From: CAYNLG01 sp964397995
GTDB lineage: Bacteria > Planctomycetota > Phycisphaerae > FEN-1346
Assembly (NCBI GenBank): GCA_964397995.1
Contig: CAYNLG010000008.1
Coordinates: 9,979 to 73,978 of the forward strand
Length of the DNA stretch: 64,000 bases
Reading direction: 5' to 3'
Part shown: positions 35,875-45,219 of the stretch, piece after piece
Numbering within the stretch: the first letter of the stretch is position 1
Layout of the letters: the number at the start of each line of letters is the position of its first letter
Notes under the pieces: model-generated
Seen by the model: the letters and a program-made list of their open reading frames with translations, nothing else
Told to the model about the DNA's origin: nothing
Database searches by the model: none
Program-made: the position numbers and the translations under genes

Positions 35875-36789
35875 ATGCCGTACCGGATTCTGAATCCGCA
35901 CGCCGCACCCGATGAGCTCAAGCGTCTGGTCGTCGAGCAGATCGATCGCGCGACGGCCGAGATCGACGACGCGGGCCTCGATGACCACGAGACGGTCCAC
36001 CAGGTCCGTAAGCGGTGCAAGAAGGTCCGCGCCGCTCTGCGCCTGGTCCGCGGGTCGCTCGACAAAACTGTGTACCAGGCCGAGAATGCCCATTTCCGGG
36101 ACGCAGCCAAGCCGCTCTCCGGCGTCCGCGATGCAGAGGCCCTGATCGAGGCCTTCGAGCGGCTCATGGCCCGTTTCGGCGATGAGATCGACAAGCGGTA
36201 CTTCAGCGCCGTCCGCCGGCGGCTGGTCGAGCGCCGAAGGCGTCTTGCCGAGAAGGAAGGCGACCTTGGCGAGACGCTCGGTGCCTTCTGCGGACGCATG
36301 CTGGAGGCCCGCGAGCGGGTCGGGTCGTGGCCGCTGGTGGCCGAGGGCGTCGACCTCGTTGCCAGCGGGCTTCGCAAGACATACACGCGGGCCCGGAAGG
36401 GCCTGGATGCCGCACGCGCCGAACCTGCCCCAGAGGCGCTGCACGAGTGGCGCAAGCGTGTCAAGTATCACTGGTACCACTGTCGCCTCTTACGCGGGAC
36501 GTGGGACCGTGTCCTGCGGGCCCGGGCACGCGAAGTGAAGGCCTTGGCCGACATTCTGGGCCAGGACCACGACCTGGTGGTCTTCGGGAAGACGATCGAG
36601 GCGGCCGAGGACGGGCTTGCGGACGTTACGGGTACCCCCGAGTTGCTGGAACTGATCAAGCGCCGCCGCACCGAGTACCGTGAGGCGGCCTGGCCGCTTG
36701 GCGACCGGATTCTGGCCGAGAAGCCCAAGCACCTCGTGAAGCGGTTCGGCGCCTTATGGGCGGCTTGGGACGCTGAAACGGCGGGCTGA
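35875..36789 (+). CDS. CHAD-domain protein
   Basis: The 304-residue protein is a CHAD domain, an all-helical fold with conserved histidines that binds inorganic polyphosphate. Typical are HETVHQVRKRCKKVRAALRL, FRDAAKPLSGVRDAEALIE and ALHEWRKRVKYHWYHCRLL, all rich in His, Arg and Lys on one helix face. CHAD proteins localise to polyphosphate granules and often stand near stress or polyphosphate genes. No CYTH triphosphatase domain or polyphosphate kinase is present here. ATG 35875 is preferred to the in-frame ATG 35854 because GGGGGAGGG precedes it. Confidence 0.88.
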   Translation: MPYRILNPHAAPDELKRLVVEQIDRATAEIDDAGLDDHETVHQVRKRCKKVRAALRLVRGSLDKTVYQAENAHFRDAAKPLSGVRDAEALIEAFERLMARFGDEIDKRYFSAVRRRLVERRRRLAEKEGDLGETLGAFCGRMLEARERVGSWPLVAEGVDLVASGLRKTYTRARKGLDAARAEPAPEALHEWRKRVKYHWYHCRLLRGTWDRVLRARAREVKALADILGQDHDLVVFGKTIEAAEDGLADVTGTPELLELIKRRRTEYREAAWPLGDRILAEKPKHLVKRFGALWAAWDAETAG

Positions 36790-36966
36790 GCCTTGGTTTC
36801 GGTCGCCTGCAAGAACCTCCCACCTCCGCGCCGGGGAGCCTGCCACCCGCGAAAGGTTCTCGCTCCGATGGTGCCGCGCCGTCGCATCTGTCAGGATACG
36901 TGGTAAGTCAATGAGCGCGACGCCCGGGTGCCTCCCCGCCCCGGGTGTCAAAAGGAGGAGAGATCG

Positions 36967-38187
36967 ATGCGCATCTGTATGACCCATTACGCGTTCTTCC
37001 CGACGACCGGCGGCGTGGAGTCGCACTTGCTGGACCTGTGTGGCGAACTCGTGCGGCAGGGGCACGAGGTCTTCGCTCTCGTCGGGTCGCTCGAAGGGCG
37101 GGAGGACCATGAGGAGATCGACGGTGTCGAGATCTACCGGACCGACCTGATGAATCCCGAGTGGATTCGCGAGGAGAAGGCGAAAAAGAACGTGGCCGCC
37201 GACGAGCAGGATGACGAACTGACCGAGTCGGTCTGCAGAATGTACGAGCGGTTCCTGGCCGAGCACGCCATCGACGTCGTCCACGGCCACAACTTCCACC
37301 ACTTCGTGCCGGAACACGCGATGGCGCTGACGGCGCTGAACGAGCGCGGCGTGCCGAACATCCTGACCGTCCACGAGGTCTGGAGCGAGTTCATCTGCGA
37401 AGATTTGCTTCGGCGGGCCAAGTGGGACGCCGTCATCACCTTCTGCAAGCACGTGACGAAGGGCATCCGCGAGCAGGCTCCCCACCTGGACAATATCGAG
37501 GTCATCTATCCGGGCATCGACGTGGGCCTCTTCAACCCCGAGAATCGCGATCCCAAGTGGGCCGACGATCTCGAACTGCACGATCGGCCGGTCGTCATCC
37601 ACCCGGCCCGTATGTTACCGTGGAAGGGCGTCATCTACACCGTCCGGGCCATGCGGATGGTCCGGGACTCGGTGCCGGAGGCGGCCCTGATCATCACCGA
37701 CACCGACGACATCGTCGATTGGATCCGCGAGCTCCAGGGCTACAAGCAGGAGGTCCATTCGGCCATTCAGGCCCTCGGACTGACCGAGAACATCATCATT
37801 CAGTCGTTTCCCTACATGGAGCTGCCCTGGGTCTACAACTACTGCGATGTCGTCACCTACCCGACGATCGGGGAGGAGCCGTTCGGCCTGGTGCCGGTCG
37901 AGGCGATGGCCTGTGCGAAGCCGTGCGTCGTGACCCCGAGCGGGGGGATGGTCGAATCGGTCGTGGATGAGGAGACGGGCTACTTCGTGCCGAAGCGGGA
38001 TCCGGAGGCGCTGGCGGAGAAGCTGATTGCCCTGCTGGAGGACCGTGACTTGGCCGAACAGATGGGCCGCAAAGGCCGCGAGCGGGCCGTGGAGGTCTTT
38101 TCGCGGGAGCGCATGGCCAAAGACACGATCCGCGTGTACGAACAGGCGCTGGCCGCCCACAAGAATGCGCCGGCGGCCTCGACATAG
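36967..38187 (+). CDS. GT4-family glycosyltransferase
   Basis: The 406-residue protein has the GT-B fold: MTHYAFFPTTGGVESHLLDL at the N-terminus, HGHNFHHFVPEH, and in the donor domain VIHPARMLPWKGV and the EX7E motif EPFGLVPVE. ATG 36967 lies behind a strong AAAGGAGGAGA. It differs from the GT4 protein at 26869. The next two genes encode a probable alpha/alpha-barrel protein and a GH65 enzyme, with 56 and 34 bases between, so it belongs to a carbohydrate operon. Donor and product are unknown; a disaccharide or glycolipid that GH65 can phosphorolyse is a reasonable guess. Confidence 0.82.
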   Translation: MRICMTHYAFFPTTGGVESHLLDLCGELVRQGHEVFALVGSLEGREDHEEIDGVEIYRTDLMNPEWIREEKAKKNVAADEQDDELTESVCRMYERFLAEHAIDVVHGHNFHHFVPEHAMALTALNERGVPNILTVHEVWSEFICEDLLRRAKWDAVITFCKHVTKGIREQAPHLDNIEVIYPGIDVGLFNPENRDPKWADDLELHDRPVVIHPARMLPWKGVIYTVRAMRMVRDSVPEAALIITDTDDIVDWIRELQGYKQEVHSAIQALGLTENIIIQSFPYMELPWVYNYCDVVTYPTIGEEPFGLVPVEAMACAKPCVVTPSGGMVESVVDEETGYFVPKRDPEALAEKLIALLEDRDLAEQMGRKGRERAVEVFSRERMAKDTIRVYEQALAAHKNAPAAST

Positions 38188-38243
38188 GCCACGCCCCGCC
38201 GTACCATGGACCGTGTTCACTTGGGTCCTCCTGAGGAGCCCCC

Positions 38244-39503
38244 ATGAGCGCCGATTCCCCGTGCTCGCCGCCCGTTCATATGACGATCTCGCCGCAGGGA
38301 TGGGGTCTGGACCCCGCGCCGGAGGGCGGAGACGGCCTCCTGGCGGATCTGGGCCTGCCGCGCGACGACCTCGAGAATCGTGCCCGCCGCAATACCTACG
38401 ATTGGCTCCGCCGCCAGTTCGAGCCCGACGTCGGTGCGTTCCACGGGTACTACGACCCTCGGACGCGGACGAAGGCGGCCCCGCAGACGGCCAACCTGAT
38501 CGCCCCATTCCAGTGCATGGCCGCCTTTGACCGGTACCAGGACGAGGAACTCCTGGAAATGGCCTGCCGCGCCGGCGACTGGATGGACGTCGGCCTAGTC
38601 GAGACGCACCCGATGAGCCTGGTCCTGGGCGGCGTGAAGGACAACATCAAGCCGAGCCAGCTCTGGACGAAGTACACGTCGGACTACGTGACGCTGAACC
38701 TAGGCCTCTGGGAGCGGCTACACCAGGAGGTGTACTTGGACCGGGCGATCCAGAGCAGCCGGTTCCTGCTCCAGGCCCAGAACCACGATTTCGCGCCGAA
38801 GTACGACGAGTGGCACGAGCGATGGATCCGCCGGGGCTGGCAGAGCTTCGGCCGGTGCATCGTCGCCCTGATCGCCCTGCAGGAGTTCACGGGCGAGGAG
38901 AAGTGGCTGGACTGGGCGATGGCCTGGGCTGAGCACGGTTTGAGCCTCCAGGCCGAGAACGGCTGCTTCTACCTTATTAATAACAACTACTACAGCAGCG
39001 ATATCGCCGCCGACGAGATACGCGGCCTCATCCGGGTGTATCTTCGAAGCCAGGACGAGCGGTACCTGGACGCGGCGCGGCATTTTGCCGATTGGCACGT
39101 GGCACGGCAGGAATCGGACGGGGGATGGCCGCTCAGCGAGGACCGCTGGGGTGAGGCCGTCACCCAGTACAAGGGCCCCGGCGACATGCCGAACATCGCC
39201 ATCGCGCTGCTGCTGGCGCACAAGGCCACGGGGCACTCGCAGTACATCGGGGCGGCCGTGCGGGCCCTGAAGTACACCACCGGTCAGCAACTGGTGCCCG
39301 GGACCCCGGGCGCGCCGTACGCCGAGGACCCGAACACGCACTGGGGGTTCTGGAGTTGGGACCCGCCGTACGACTACACCATGAGCGTAGACCAGTCGAC
39401 GCACCACTGCCGGGGCTACTGGTTCTTCATCGACTACGTGCTGTCCCTTTCTGACGACGAGCAGGACCGTATCCGCCGCGAAGTGGTCGCCGAAGCGGAC
39501 TGA
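38244..39503 (+). CDS. predicted alpha/alpha-barrel carbohydrate-active protein
   Basis: The 419-residue protein has no signal peptide. It repeats helical pairs with aromatic motifs, such as AAFDRYQDEELLEMACRAGDW, YVTLNLGLWERLHQEVYLD, ALIALQEFTGEEKWLDWAM and RYLDAARHFADWHVARQESD. This is the pattern of (alpha/alpha)6 barrels found in unsaturated glucuronyl hydrolases, epimerases and related six-hairpin glycosidases. The C-terminal HCRGYWFFIDYVLSL is similar. No catalytic residue can be named with confidence. It is encoded between a glycosyltransferase and a GH65 protein in one operon, so a sugar substrate is likely. Confidence 0.65.
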   Translation: MSADSPCSPPVHMTISPQGWGLDPAPEGGDGLLADLGLPRDDLENRARRNTYDWLRRQFEPDVGAFHGYYDPRTRTKAAPQTANLIAPFQCMAAFDRYQDEELLEMACRAGDWMDVGLVETHPMSLVLGGVKDNIKPSQLWTKYTSDYVTLNLGLWERLHQEVYLDRAIQSSRFLLQAQNHDFAPKYDEWHERWIRRGWQSFGRCIVALIALQEFTGEEKWLDWAMAWAEHGLSLQAENGCFYLINNNYYSSDIAADEIRGLIRVYLRSQDERYLDAARHFADWHVARQESDGGWPLSEDRWGEAVTQYKGPGDMPNIAIALLLAHKATGHSQYIGAAVRALKYTTGQQLVPGTPGAPYAEDPNTHWGFWSWDPPYDYTMSVDQSTHHCRGYWFFIDYVLSLSDDEQDRIRREVVAEAD

Positions 39504-39537
39504 GACGCCGACCCCGAGACGCAACCCCTCGATTGCC

Positions 39538-41748
39538 ATGGTCAAGACCGTCAGCCCGCCGGACTGGGTCGTCGCGGAACCGGTCTGGCAACCCGAGAGG
39601 AACGCCGTTTGGGAGTCCTGTTTCACCGTTGGCAACGGATATCTGGGCATCCGAGGGGCCGCCGAAGAGTCGTTCGACGCCGGACCGACGTGGCCGGAGA
39701 GCTACGTGGCGGGCGTCTACAATCCGGGTGCGGACGGGGTGCCGGAACTCGCCCCGACGGCCGGCTTCATGGCGGTCGAGATTCTGCTGGGAGGCCAGGC
39801 GCTCCTGATGGCGCCCGGGCGGGTCGGCCGTTACCAGCGGCATCTCGACATGCGGCGAGGGCTGCTTCTCAGGCAGTTTGCCTACGCCGGCGACACCGGG
39901 GCGACACACGTCGCCTTCGAGCGCTTCGCGGAGATGGCCAACCCGCACGTCGCGGGACAGTCGGTGGTGCTGAAGCCGCTGGACTGGGCCGGCCCGGTCA
40001 CGGTCCGCCTGTGGCTGGACGCCCGCACGCGCGCAGGCCGGCATCCGCACCTGCGGCTGCTTCACGGGCGGCACATGGGCCGCGACCGGCTCCTGCTCGT
40101 GACCGAGACCACCGAGACGCGCATCCGCATCGGCCATGCCTGCCGCGTCGAGGCCTGGGTTCGCCAAGCCGCCCCTCCCAAGCCGCGCCACGTGGGCGAC
40201 GGCAAGCGCCTGGGTTTCGAGTTCGAGGTGGAGTTGGAGTGCAACCAGGAGGCCCGGTTCGACCGGCTGGTGGCGACCTACACCTCGCGCGACCCGGAGA
40301 CCACCTCGGTTGAGCGGTGCTGCCTGGAAGACGTGCGGGCCCTGCGCGGGGCTGGCTACGGCGTCCACCGTCGCCGGCACGTGCGAGCCTGGAAGCGCCG
40401 CTGGGACCGCGCCGACGTCCTCATCGACGGCCCGGAGGACGACCAGCGGGCCGTCCGGTTCGCCATCTTCCACCTGGTCCAAGCCTGCCCACAGCGCAAC
40501 CCGGACGTGAGTATCGCCGCCAAGGGCCTGACCGGGCCGGGATACCGCGGCCACGTCTTCTGGGACACCGAGGTCTTCATGGTGCCGCTGTTCGTTGCGA
40601 CGGACCCGCCGTCGGCGCGGCACCTGCTGGAGTACCGGGTCCGGACGCTCGATGGCGCTCGCCGCAAGGCCCGTGCGAACGGCTACGCGGGGGCGATGTT
40701 CGCCTGGGAGAGCACGGATACGGGCGACGAGACGTGTCCGCCGTACGTGCCCGACCCCAACACCGGCGAGCCGGTCCGCGTCCTGACGGGCGAGCTCCAG
40801 CACCATATCACGGCCGATGTGCTGTACGCGGCCCGGCAGTACGTGGCCGCGACGGGCGACACGGTCTTCCGGGAGCGCGAGTTGCTGGTCCTGGCGGTCG
40901 AGGTCGCCCGGTTCTGGGCAAGCCGCGTCACCCACGACCGCGAGGCCGGCCGGTACGAGGTCCGCGGGGTCATCGGGCCGGACGAGTACCACGAGGCCGT
41001 GGCCAACAACGCGTACACGAATGCCCTGGCCGTCTGGTCGCTGATGACGGCGGCCGACGAGGTCGAGCGGATGCGCGAGGTGCACGCCCGCAGCCGGCTG
41101 CTCGCGGGCCTGGAGGTGTCGGAGGCGGAGACGGACCGCTGGCGCAACATGGCCGCCGGGATGGCACGACCGGCGATTGATGCCGAGGGCGTTCTGGAGC
41201 AGCACGAGGGCTTCTTCCGCCTGCGGGACGTGGACCCGGGCCCGCTTTCGGTCCAGGCCTCGACGGAGCCGGTCGAGGAGCGGATGCTCAAGATCCAGGC
41301 CTCGCAGGTGCTGAAGCAGGCCGACGTGCTGATGCTGCCGGTCCTGATGCCGGGCTGGTTTACGCGAGAGGCCCTCCGGGCCAACTACGCCTACTACGAG
41401 CCGCGCACGACGCACGATTCGTCGCTCTCGCCGTGCATCCACGCCATCGTGGCGGCCGACCTGAACCGCCAGCGCGACGCGACCTCCTACTTCCGCCGGT
41501 CGGCGATGATCGACCTGGAAGACACCATGGGCAACACCGACACGGGGCTGCACTTGGCGGCCATGGGCGGGACGTGGCAGGCGGTGGTCCGCGGGTTTCT
41601 TGGCCTGAGGCCGGGGATGCACCCCGCCGAGGCGCGGCCCCGGCTACCGTCGTCGTGGCGGCGTGTGACCCTGCGCATCCAGCACCTGGGCCGCCGGTTC
41701 CACGTGGAGGCAACGCCCGATGGCGTCCGCGCAACGCCGGAGCGGTAG
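39538..41748 (+). CDS. glycoside hydrolase family 65 protein (disaccharide phosphorylase-like)
   Basis: GH65 enzymes split alpha-linked disaccharides such as maltose, trehalose or kojibiose, mostly with phosphate. The 736-residue product is of usual length. FTVGNGYLGIRGAAEE is the N-terminal landmark, GYRGHVFWDTEVFMVP the barrel entry and GVIGPDEYHEAVANNAYTN the catalytic segment, where Glu483 is the expected general acid. LKQADVLMLPVLMPGWF and YYEPRTTHDSSLSPCIHA follow; the latter holds His-Asp-Ser-Ser-Leu residues of the phosphate-binding loop. It starts at ATG 39538 with a weak ribosome site. The specificity cannot be derived by eye. Confidence 0.88.
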   Translation: MVKTVSPPDWVVAEPVWQPERNAVWESCFTVGNGYLGIRGAAEESFDAGPTWPESYVAGVYNPGADGVPELAPTAGFMAVEILLGGQALLMAPGRVGRYQRHLDMRRGLLLRQFAYAGDTGATHVAFERFAEMANPHVAGQSVVLKPLDWAGPVTVRLWLDARTRAGRHPHLRLLHGRHMGRDRLLLVTETTETRIRIGHACRVEAWVRQAAPPKPRHVGDGKRLGFEFEVELECNQEARFDRLVATYTSRDPETTSVERCCLEDVRALRGAGYGVHRRRHVRAWKRRWDRADVLIDGPEDDQRAVRFAIFHLVQACPQRNPDVSIAAKGLTGPGYRGHVFWDTEVFMVPLFVATDPPSARHLLEYRVRTLDGARRKARANGYAGAMFAWESTDTGDETCPPYVPDPNTGEPVRVLTGELQHHITADVLYAARQYVAATGDTVFRERELLVLAVEVARFWASRVTHDREAGRYEVRGVIGPDEYHEAVANNAYTNALAVWSLMTAADEVERMREVHARSRLLAGLEVSEAETDRWRNMAAGMARPAIDAEGVLEQHEGFFRLRDVDPGPLSVQASTEPVEERMLKIQASQVLKQADVLMLPVLMPGWFTREALRANYAYYEPRTTHDSSLSPCIHAIVAADLNRQRDATSYFRRSAMIDLEDTMGNTDTGLHLAAMGGTWQAVVRGFLGLRPGMHPAEARPRLPSSWRRVTLRIQHLGRRFHVEATPDGVRATPER

Positions 41749-41786
41749 GGGCGGACGGGGCGGAGCGCTGGTGTGGAGTCTTGACC

Positions 41787-41802
41787 GGCGCCCCGGGGCG
41801 CC
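41787..41802 (+). terminator. perfect 16-base palindrome after GH65
   Basis: GGCGCCCCGGGGCGCC is perfectly self-complementary and forms a six-base-pair stem with a CCGG loop. It stands 39 bases after the GH65 stop and 55 before the kinase start. Terminator function is possible but there is no T-run. Confidence 0.35.
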
Positions 41803-41856
41803 CGAGAATGGGGCAAGCGTGGCCGGGAGGCCGCGCGTGCATGTCAGGACAGGCGT

Positions 41857-43581
41857 ATGGGCGAGGACAGGGGCAATCCAGGTCCGCGTAAACGGTCTAT
41901 CCCCGCGGGCCGCGCGAACGGCACCGCGCCATCACGGCGTGCGGAGGCCCATTTCGTCGAACGCAGCCGGGCTCTGCGCGTCCTGACGGCCGCCGGTCGG
42001 TCCCTTGTCCGTTCGGACAGCGAGACCGTCCTGTTGGAGGCCATCTGCCGCGTCTGTGTGGAGCAGGGCGAGTACCCCCTTGCCTGGGTCGGGTACCGGG
42101 TGGACGACGATGCCCGAACGGTGCGCCCGGTGGCCTCGGCCAGTGACGGAGAAGGGTACTTGGACGCCTGCGCGTTCACATGGGGCAGCGCGCCCGCCCG
42201 ACAGGGACCCGTCGGCCGCGCCATACGCCTCGGCGAGACCGTGGCCGTCCAGGACCTGCGGTCCGCCGCCTGCGATGAACCGTGGTGTGAGGCGGCGCTG
42301 GAGAGGGGCTACGCGGCCGCGATCGCCCTGCCGCTGGTGTCGGAGGCCGAAGTTTTCGGCGTCCTGGCCATCTTCTCGGACGAGCACGACGACTTCGACC
42401 CCGACGAGGTCCGGCTCCTGGGCCAACTGGCGGACGACCTGGCCTACGGCATCCGGAACCTCCGCTCCTGGGAGGCCCGCCAGCGGGCCGAGACGCAGCT
42501 CCGCGAGAGCCACGACCTCCTGGAACAGGTCTTCGCCAACGTCCACATGCTGCTGGCGTACGTGGACCGCGACTTCAACTTCATCCGCGTCAACCGCGCC
42601 TACGCCGCCGCTGGCGGTCACGACCCCGACTGGTTCGTCGGACGCAACCACTTCACGTTGTATCCGGACGAGGAGAAGGAGGCGATCTTCCGGCGCGTCC
42701 TGGAGACGGGCGAGCCGTACACCGTTTACGAGAAACCGTTTACGCGCCCGGACCGGCCGAAGAAAGGTGTGACGTACTGGGACTGGAGCCTGCGACCGGT
42801 GGTCGGCCGATCCGGCAAAGTGACGGGCCTGCTGATGGCGCTGATCGACGTGACGGAGCGTCGGCGCCAGCGCGACGCCGCGATGACGGAGCACCGGCGG
42901 TTGGAGCGCGGCGTGCTGGAGGCGAGCCAAGCGGAGCGACGCCGCGTCGGCCGCGACCTCCACGACAGCTTGGGCCAGGTGCTCGCCGCCCTGTCGTTCC
43001 GCAGCCAGAACCTGGCCCGGACGCTGGGCGACGACCACCCCGAAGCCCGCGAAGAGATCGAGAGCCTGACCGAGATGATCCGCGAGGCGATCCGCCAGAC
43101 CCGGGCCATCTCGCGCGGCCTGAACCCCGTCGAGGTCAAGGCGGAGGGCCTGGCCGATGCCCTGCATCTGCTGGCCGAGCAGACGAGCCTGGCCTATGAG
43201 GCCGACTGCACCTTCGTGTGCCCCCGCCCCGTGCTGATCGACTGCCACGAAGCCGCCGGCCACCTGTACCGGCTGGCCCAGGAGGCGGTGAGCAACGCGA
43301 TGCGGCACGGGAGGCCGTCGTGCGTCCAGGTGCGGCTGGAGCAGGACGGGAGCGAGTTGCGCCTGGTGATTGAGGACGACGGCGACGGCCTGCCCGCCGA
43401 GGCCGAGGACGGCGAGGGCATGGGCCTGCGCGTCATGAAGTACCGGGCGGAACTCGTGGGTGGCCGATGCGAGATCACCGCGCGCCCCGAAGGGGGGACG
43501 CGCGTCGTCTGTTCGATGCCGTTTCCTGTTGTGGTACCGGAGAGCGAGTCCCATGGCGAAGCAAGAGAGCAAGACCGGTAG
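41857..43581 (+). CDS. GAF-PAS sensor histidine kinase, NarL-type
   Basis: The 574-residue cytosolic kinase has no membrane helix. A GAF domain spans about 40-200 (ALPLVSEAEVFGVLAIFS), a PAS domain about 217-335 (ANVHMLLAYVDRDFNFIRVN), and the HisKA_3 dimerisation domain contains Arg-Asp-Leu-His369-Asp (GRDLHDSLGQ), the phosphorylation site. The HATPase part has LAQEAVSNAMRHG and DDGDGLPAEAEDGEGMGLRVM. ATG 41857 gives the full GAF domain, although the ribosome site is poor. The next gene encodes the cognate regulator and overlaps by 29 bases. The stimulus is unknown; a soluble or bound ligand in GAF or PAS is likely. Confidence 0.9.
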   Translation: MGEDRGNPGPRKRSIPAGRANGTAPSRRAEAHFVERSRALRVLTAAGRSLVRSDSETVLLEAICRVCVEQGEYPLAWVGYRVDDDARTVRPVASASDGEGYLDACAFTWGSAPARQGPVGRAIRLGETVAVQDLRSAACDEPWCEAALERGYAAAIALPLVSEAEVFGVLAIFSDEHDDFDPDEVRLLGQLADDLAYGIRNLRSWEARQRAETQLRESHDLLEQVFANVHMLLAYVDRDFNFIRVNRAYAAAGGHDPDWFVGRNHFTLYPDEEKEAIFRRVLETGEPYTVYEKPFTRPDRPKKGVTYWDWSLRPVVGRSGKVTGLLMALIDVTERRRQRDAAMTEHRRLERGVLEASQAERRRVGRDLHDSLGQVLAALSFRSQNLARTLGDDHPEAREEIESLTEMIREAIRQTRAISRGLNPVEVKAEGLADALHLLAEQTSLAYEADCTFVCPRPVLIDCHEAAGHLYRLAQEAVSNAMRHGRPSCVQVRLEQDGSELRLVIEDDGDGLPAEAEDGEGMGLRVMKYRAELVGGRCEITARPEGGTRVVCSMPFPVVVPESESHGEAREQDR

Positions 43582-44257
43582 GACGGGCCCCGCCCGCGTC
43601 CTGATCGTCGACGACCACCCGGCCCTGCGCCGGGGGCTGGCCGAGGCCATCGGCCGCAGCGACGCTTTTGAGGTCGCCGGCGAGGCCGAGACGGTCTCGG
43701 AGGCGAAGGCGGCCGTGCGCACGTTGCAGCCCGACGCCGCCGTCGTGGACCTGACGCTGGGTGACGAGAGCGGGCTGGAGCTGATCAAGGACCTGGCGGC
43801 CCGGGACAAGGACCTGCCGATCCTGGTCCTTTCGATGCACGACGAGACGCTTTACGCCGAGCGGGCCCTCCGCGCGGGCGCCAAGGGTTACGTCATGAAG
43901 GACGAGTCCCTGGACATCGTTCTCCAGGCCCTGGAGCGGGTGCTCGACGGGTCCCTGTACCTGAGCACGCGCATGTCCGGCCGCCTGCTCGAACGGTTGG
44001 TCAGCGGCGAGAGCGACGCCCAGCGGACGGCCATCGAGTCGCTGACGGACCGCGAGCTCGAGGTTTTCGACCTGCTCGGCCGCGGCCACTCGACGCGGGA
44101 GGTGGCCGACAGCCTGCACCTCAGCATCAAGACGATCTACACGCACTGCGAGAACATCAAGCAGAAGCTGGGCCTGACCGGGGCCCGCGAACTGCATCAG
44201 CAGGCGTTCCACTGGGTACAGAACGAGCAGCAGGCGCGGGGCGCCCCCCCCGCATGA
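43553..44257 (+). CDS. NarL/FixJ-family response regulator
   Basis: The 234-residue protein has a receiver domain with Asp20/Asp21 (VDDHP), the phosphorylated Asp66 (VVDLTLGD) and the Lys of KGYVMKDE. The C-terminal LuxR-type helix-turn-helix lies at about 160-210 (LTDRELEVFDLLGRGHSTRE, then SIKTIYTHCENIKQKLGL). ATG 43553 overlaps the kinase gene by 29 bases. It is activated by the kinase and probably controls nearby stress genes, which is a guess from position only. The C-terminal tail after the HTH is short. Confidence 0.9.
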   Translation: MAKQESKTGRTGPARVLIVDDHPALRRGLAEAIGRSDAFEVAGEAETVSEAKAAVRTLQPDAAVVDLTLGDESGLELIKDLAARDKDLPILVLSMHDETLYAERALRAGAKGYVMKDESLDIVLQALERVLDGSLYLSTRMSGRLLERLVSGESDAQRTAIESLTDRELEVFDLLGRGHSTREVADSLHLSIKTIYTHCENIKQKLGLTGARELHQQAFHWVQNEQQARGAPPA

Positions 44258-44404
44258 CCCTCACCCGTGTTGCCGCATCGGGCGAAGTCTGAGGCCAAGA
44301 CCAAACTTGCCCCGACCCCGCCGGCCGACCCCCGCCCATGGTGCCCCGCCCGCCGTGCGGCTACACTGACAAGCGAGCGTGGAGACAAGCGGGAGGTGGG
44401 ACCG

Positions 44405-45160
44405 ATGTTGCGGCTCTTGGACGACCTTCGCGGCACCACCCTGCGGGGCACCGACCGGGACCTCGGAAAGGTGCGCGACGTCCTGTTCGACGACCGGACC
44501 TGCCAGGTACGGTACCTGGTCGCGGACACGGGCGGCTGGTTGACCGGCCGCAAGGTCCTGGTCAGCCCCGAAGCGGCCGGTACGCCCGACGCAGAGGCCG
44601 GGGTTCTGCCGGTTGCCCTGAGCGGGGAGCAGATCGAAGCGGCCCCCGGGCTGCAGGAAGACCTGCCCGTTTCGAAGCAGCACGAGCGGGACTTGGCCTC
44701 GTACTATGGCTGGGCCCCGTACTGGACCGGCCCAATTACGACGACCGGGGCGGTGCCGGTGCCGATCGAACGGACGCCGGAAGTGGCCGAGGACGAGCCC
44801 GCCGGCGACGCCCACCTGCGGAGCGGCCGCGAGGTCACCGGGTATCACATCCAGTCCGAAGACGCCGAGCAAGTCGGCCATGTCGAGGACTTCATCGTCG
44901 AGACCGACCTGTGGACGATCCGCTACCTGGTCGTTGATACGCGCGACTGGCTTCCTGGCCGCAAGGTCCTCATTGCGCCGACGTGGGCGGAGCGGGTCGA
45001 CTGGCACGGCAAAGAGGTCTACCTGGACCTGACGGGCAAACAGATTCGGGGCAGCCCGGAGTTCGACCCGTCGGCGCCGGTGAACCGGGAATACGAAGTG
45101 CGGCTGTACGACTACCACGGCCGGCCCGCCTACTGGGCCACGGTCGGTGAGAAGGAGTAA
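44405..45160 (+). CDS. two-domain PRC-barrel protein
   Basis: The 251-residue protein contains two PRC-barrel domains, at about 1-76 (LDDLRGTTLRGTDRDLGKVR, then RYLVADTGGWLTGRKVLVSP) and about 140-220 (SGREVTGYHIQSEDAEQVGH, then RYLVVDTRDWLPGRKVLIAP). The two share the RYLV-x-DT-x-W-L-x-GRKVL motif, so they arose by duplication. A hydrophilic spacer with Trp/Tyr/Pro lies between. Such proteins often occur near stress and photosynthetic gene clusters and are thought to be scaffolds. ATG 44405 follows GGGAGG at some distance. Confidence 0.85.
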   Translation: MLRLLDDLRGTTLRGTDRDLGKVRDVLFDDRTCQVRYLVADTGGWLTGRKVLVSPEAAGTPDAEAGVLPVALSGEQIEAAPGLQEDLPVSKQHERDLASYYGWAPYWTGPITTTGAVPVPIERTPEVAEDEPAGDAHLRSGREVTGYHIQSEDAEQVGHVEDFIVETDLWTIRYLVVDTRDWLPGRKVLIAPTWAERVDWHGKEVYLDLTGKQIRGSPEFDPSAPVNREYEVRLYDYHGRPAYWATVGEKE

Positions 45161-45219
45161 GCGGATGTAAGCCGGTAACGGCCTCCCACCCTAGCCGTTG
45201 CCGGACCGTTCCCCAACGC

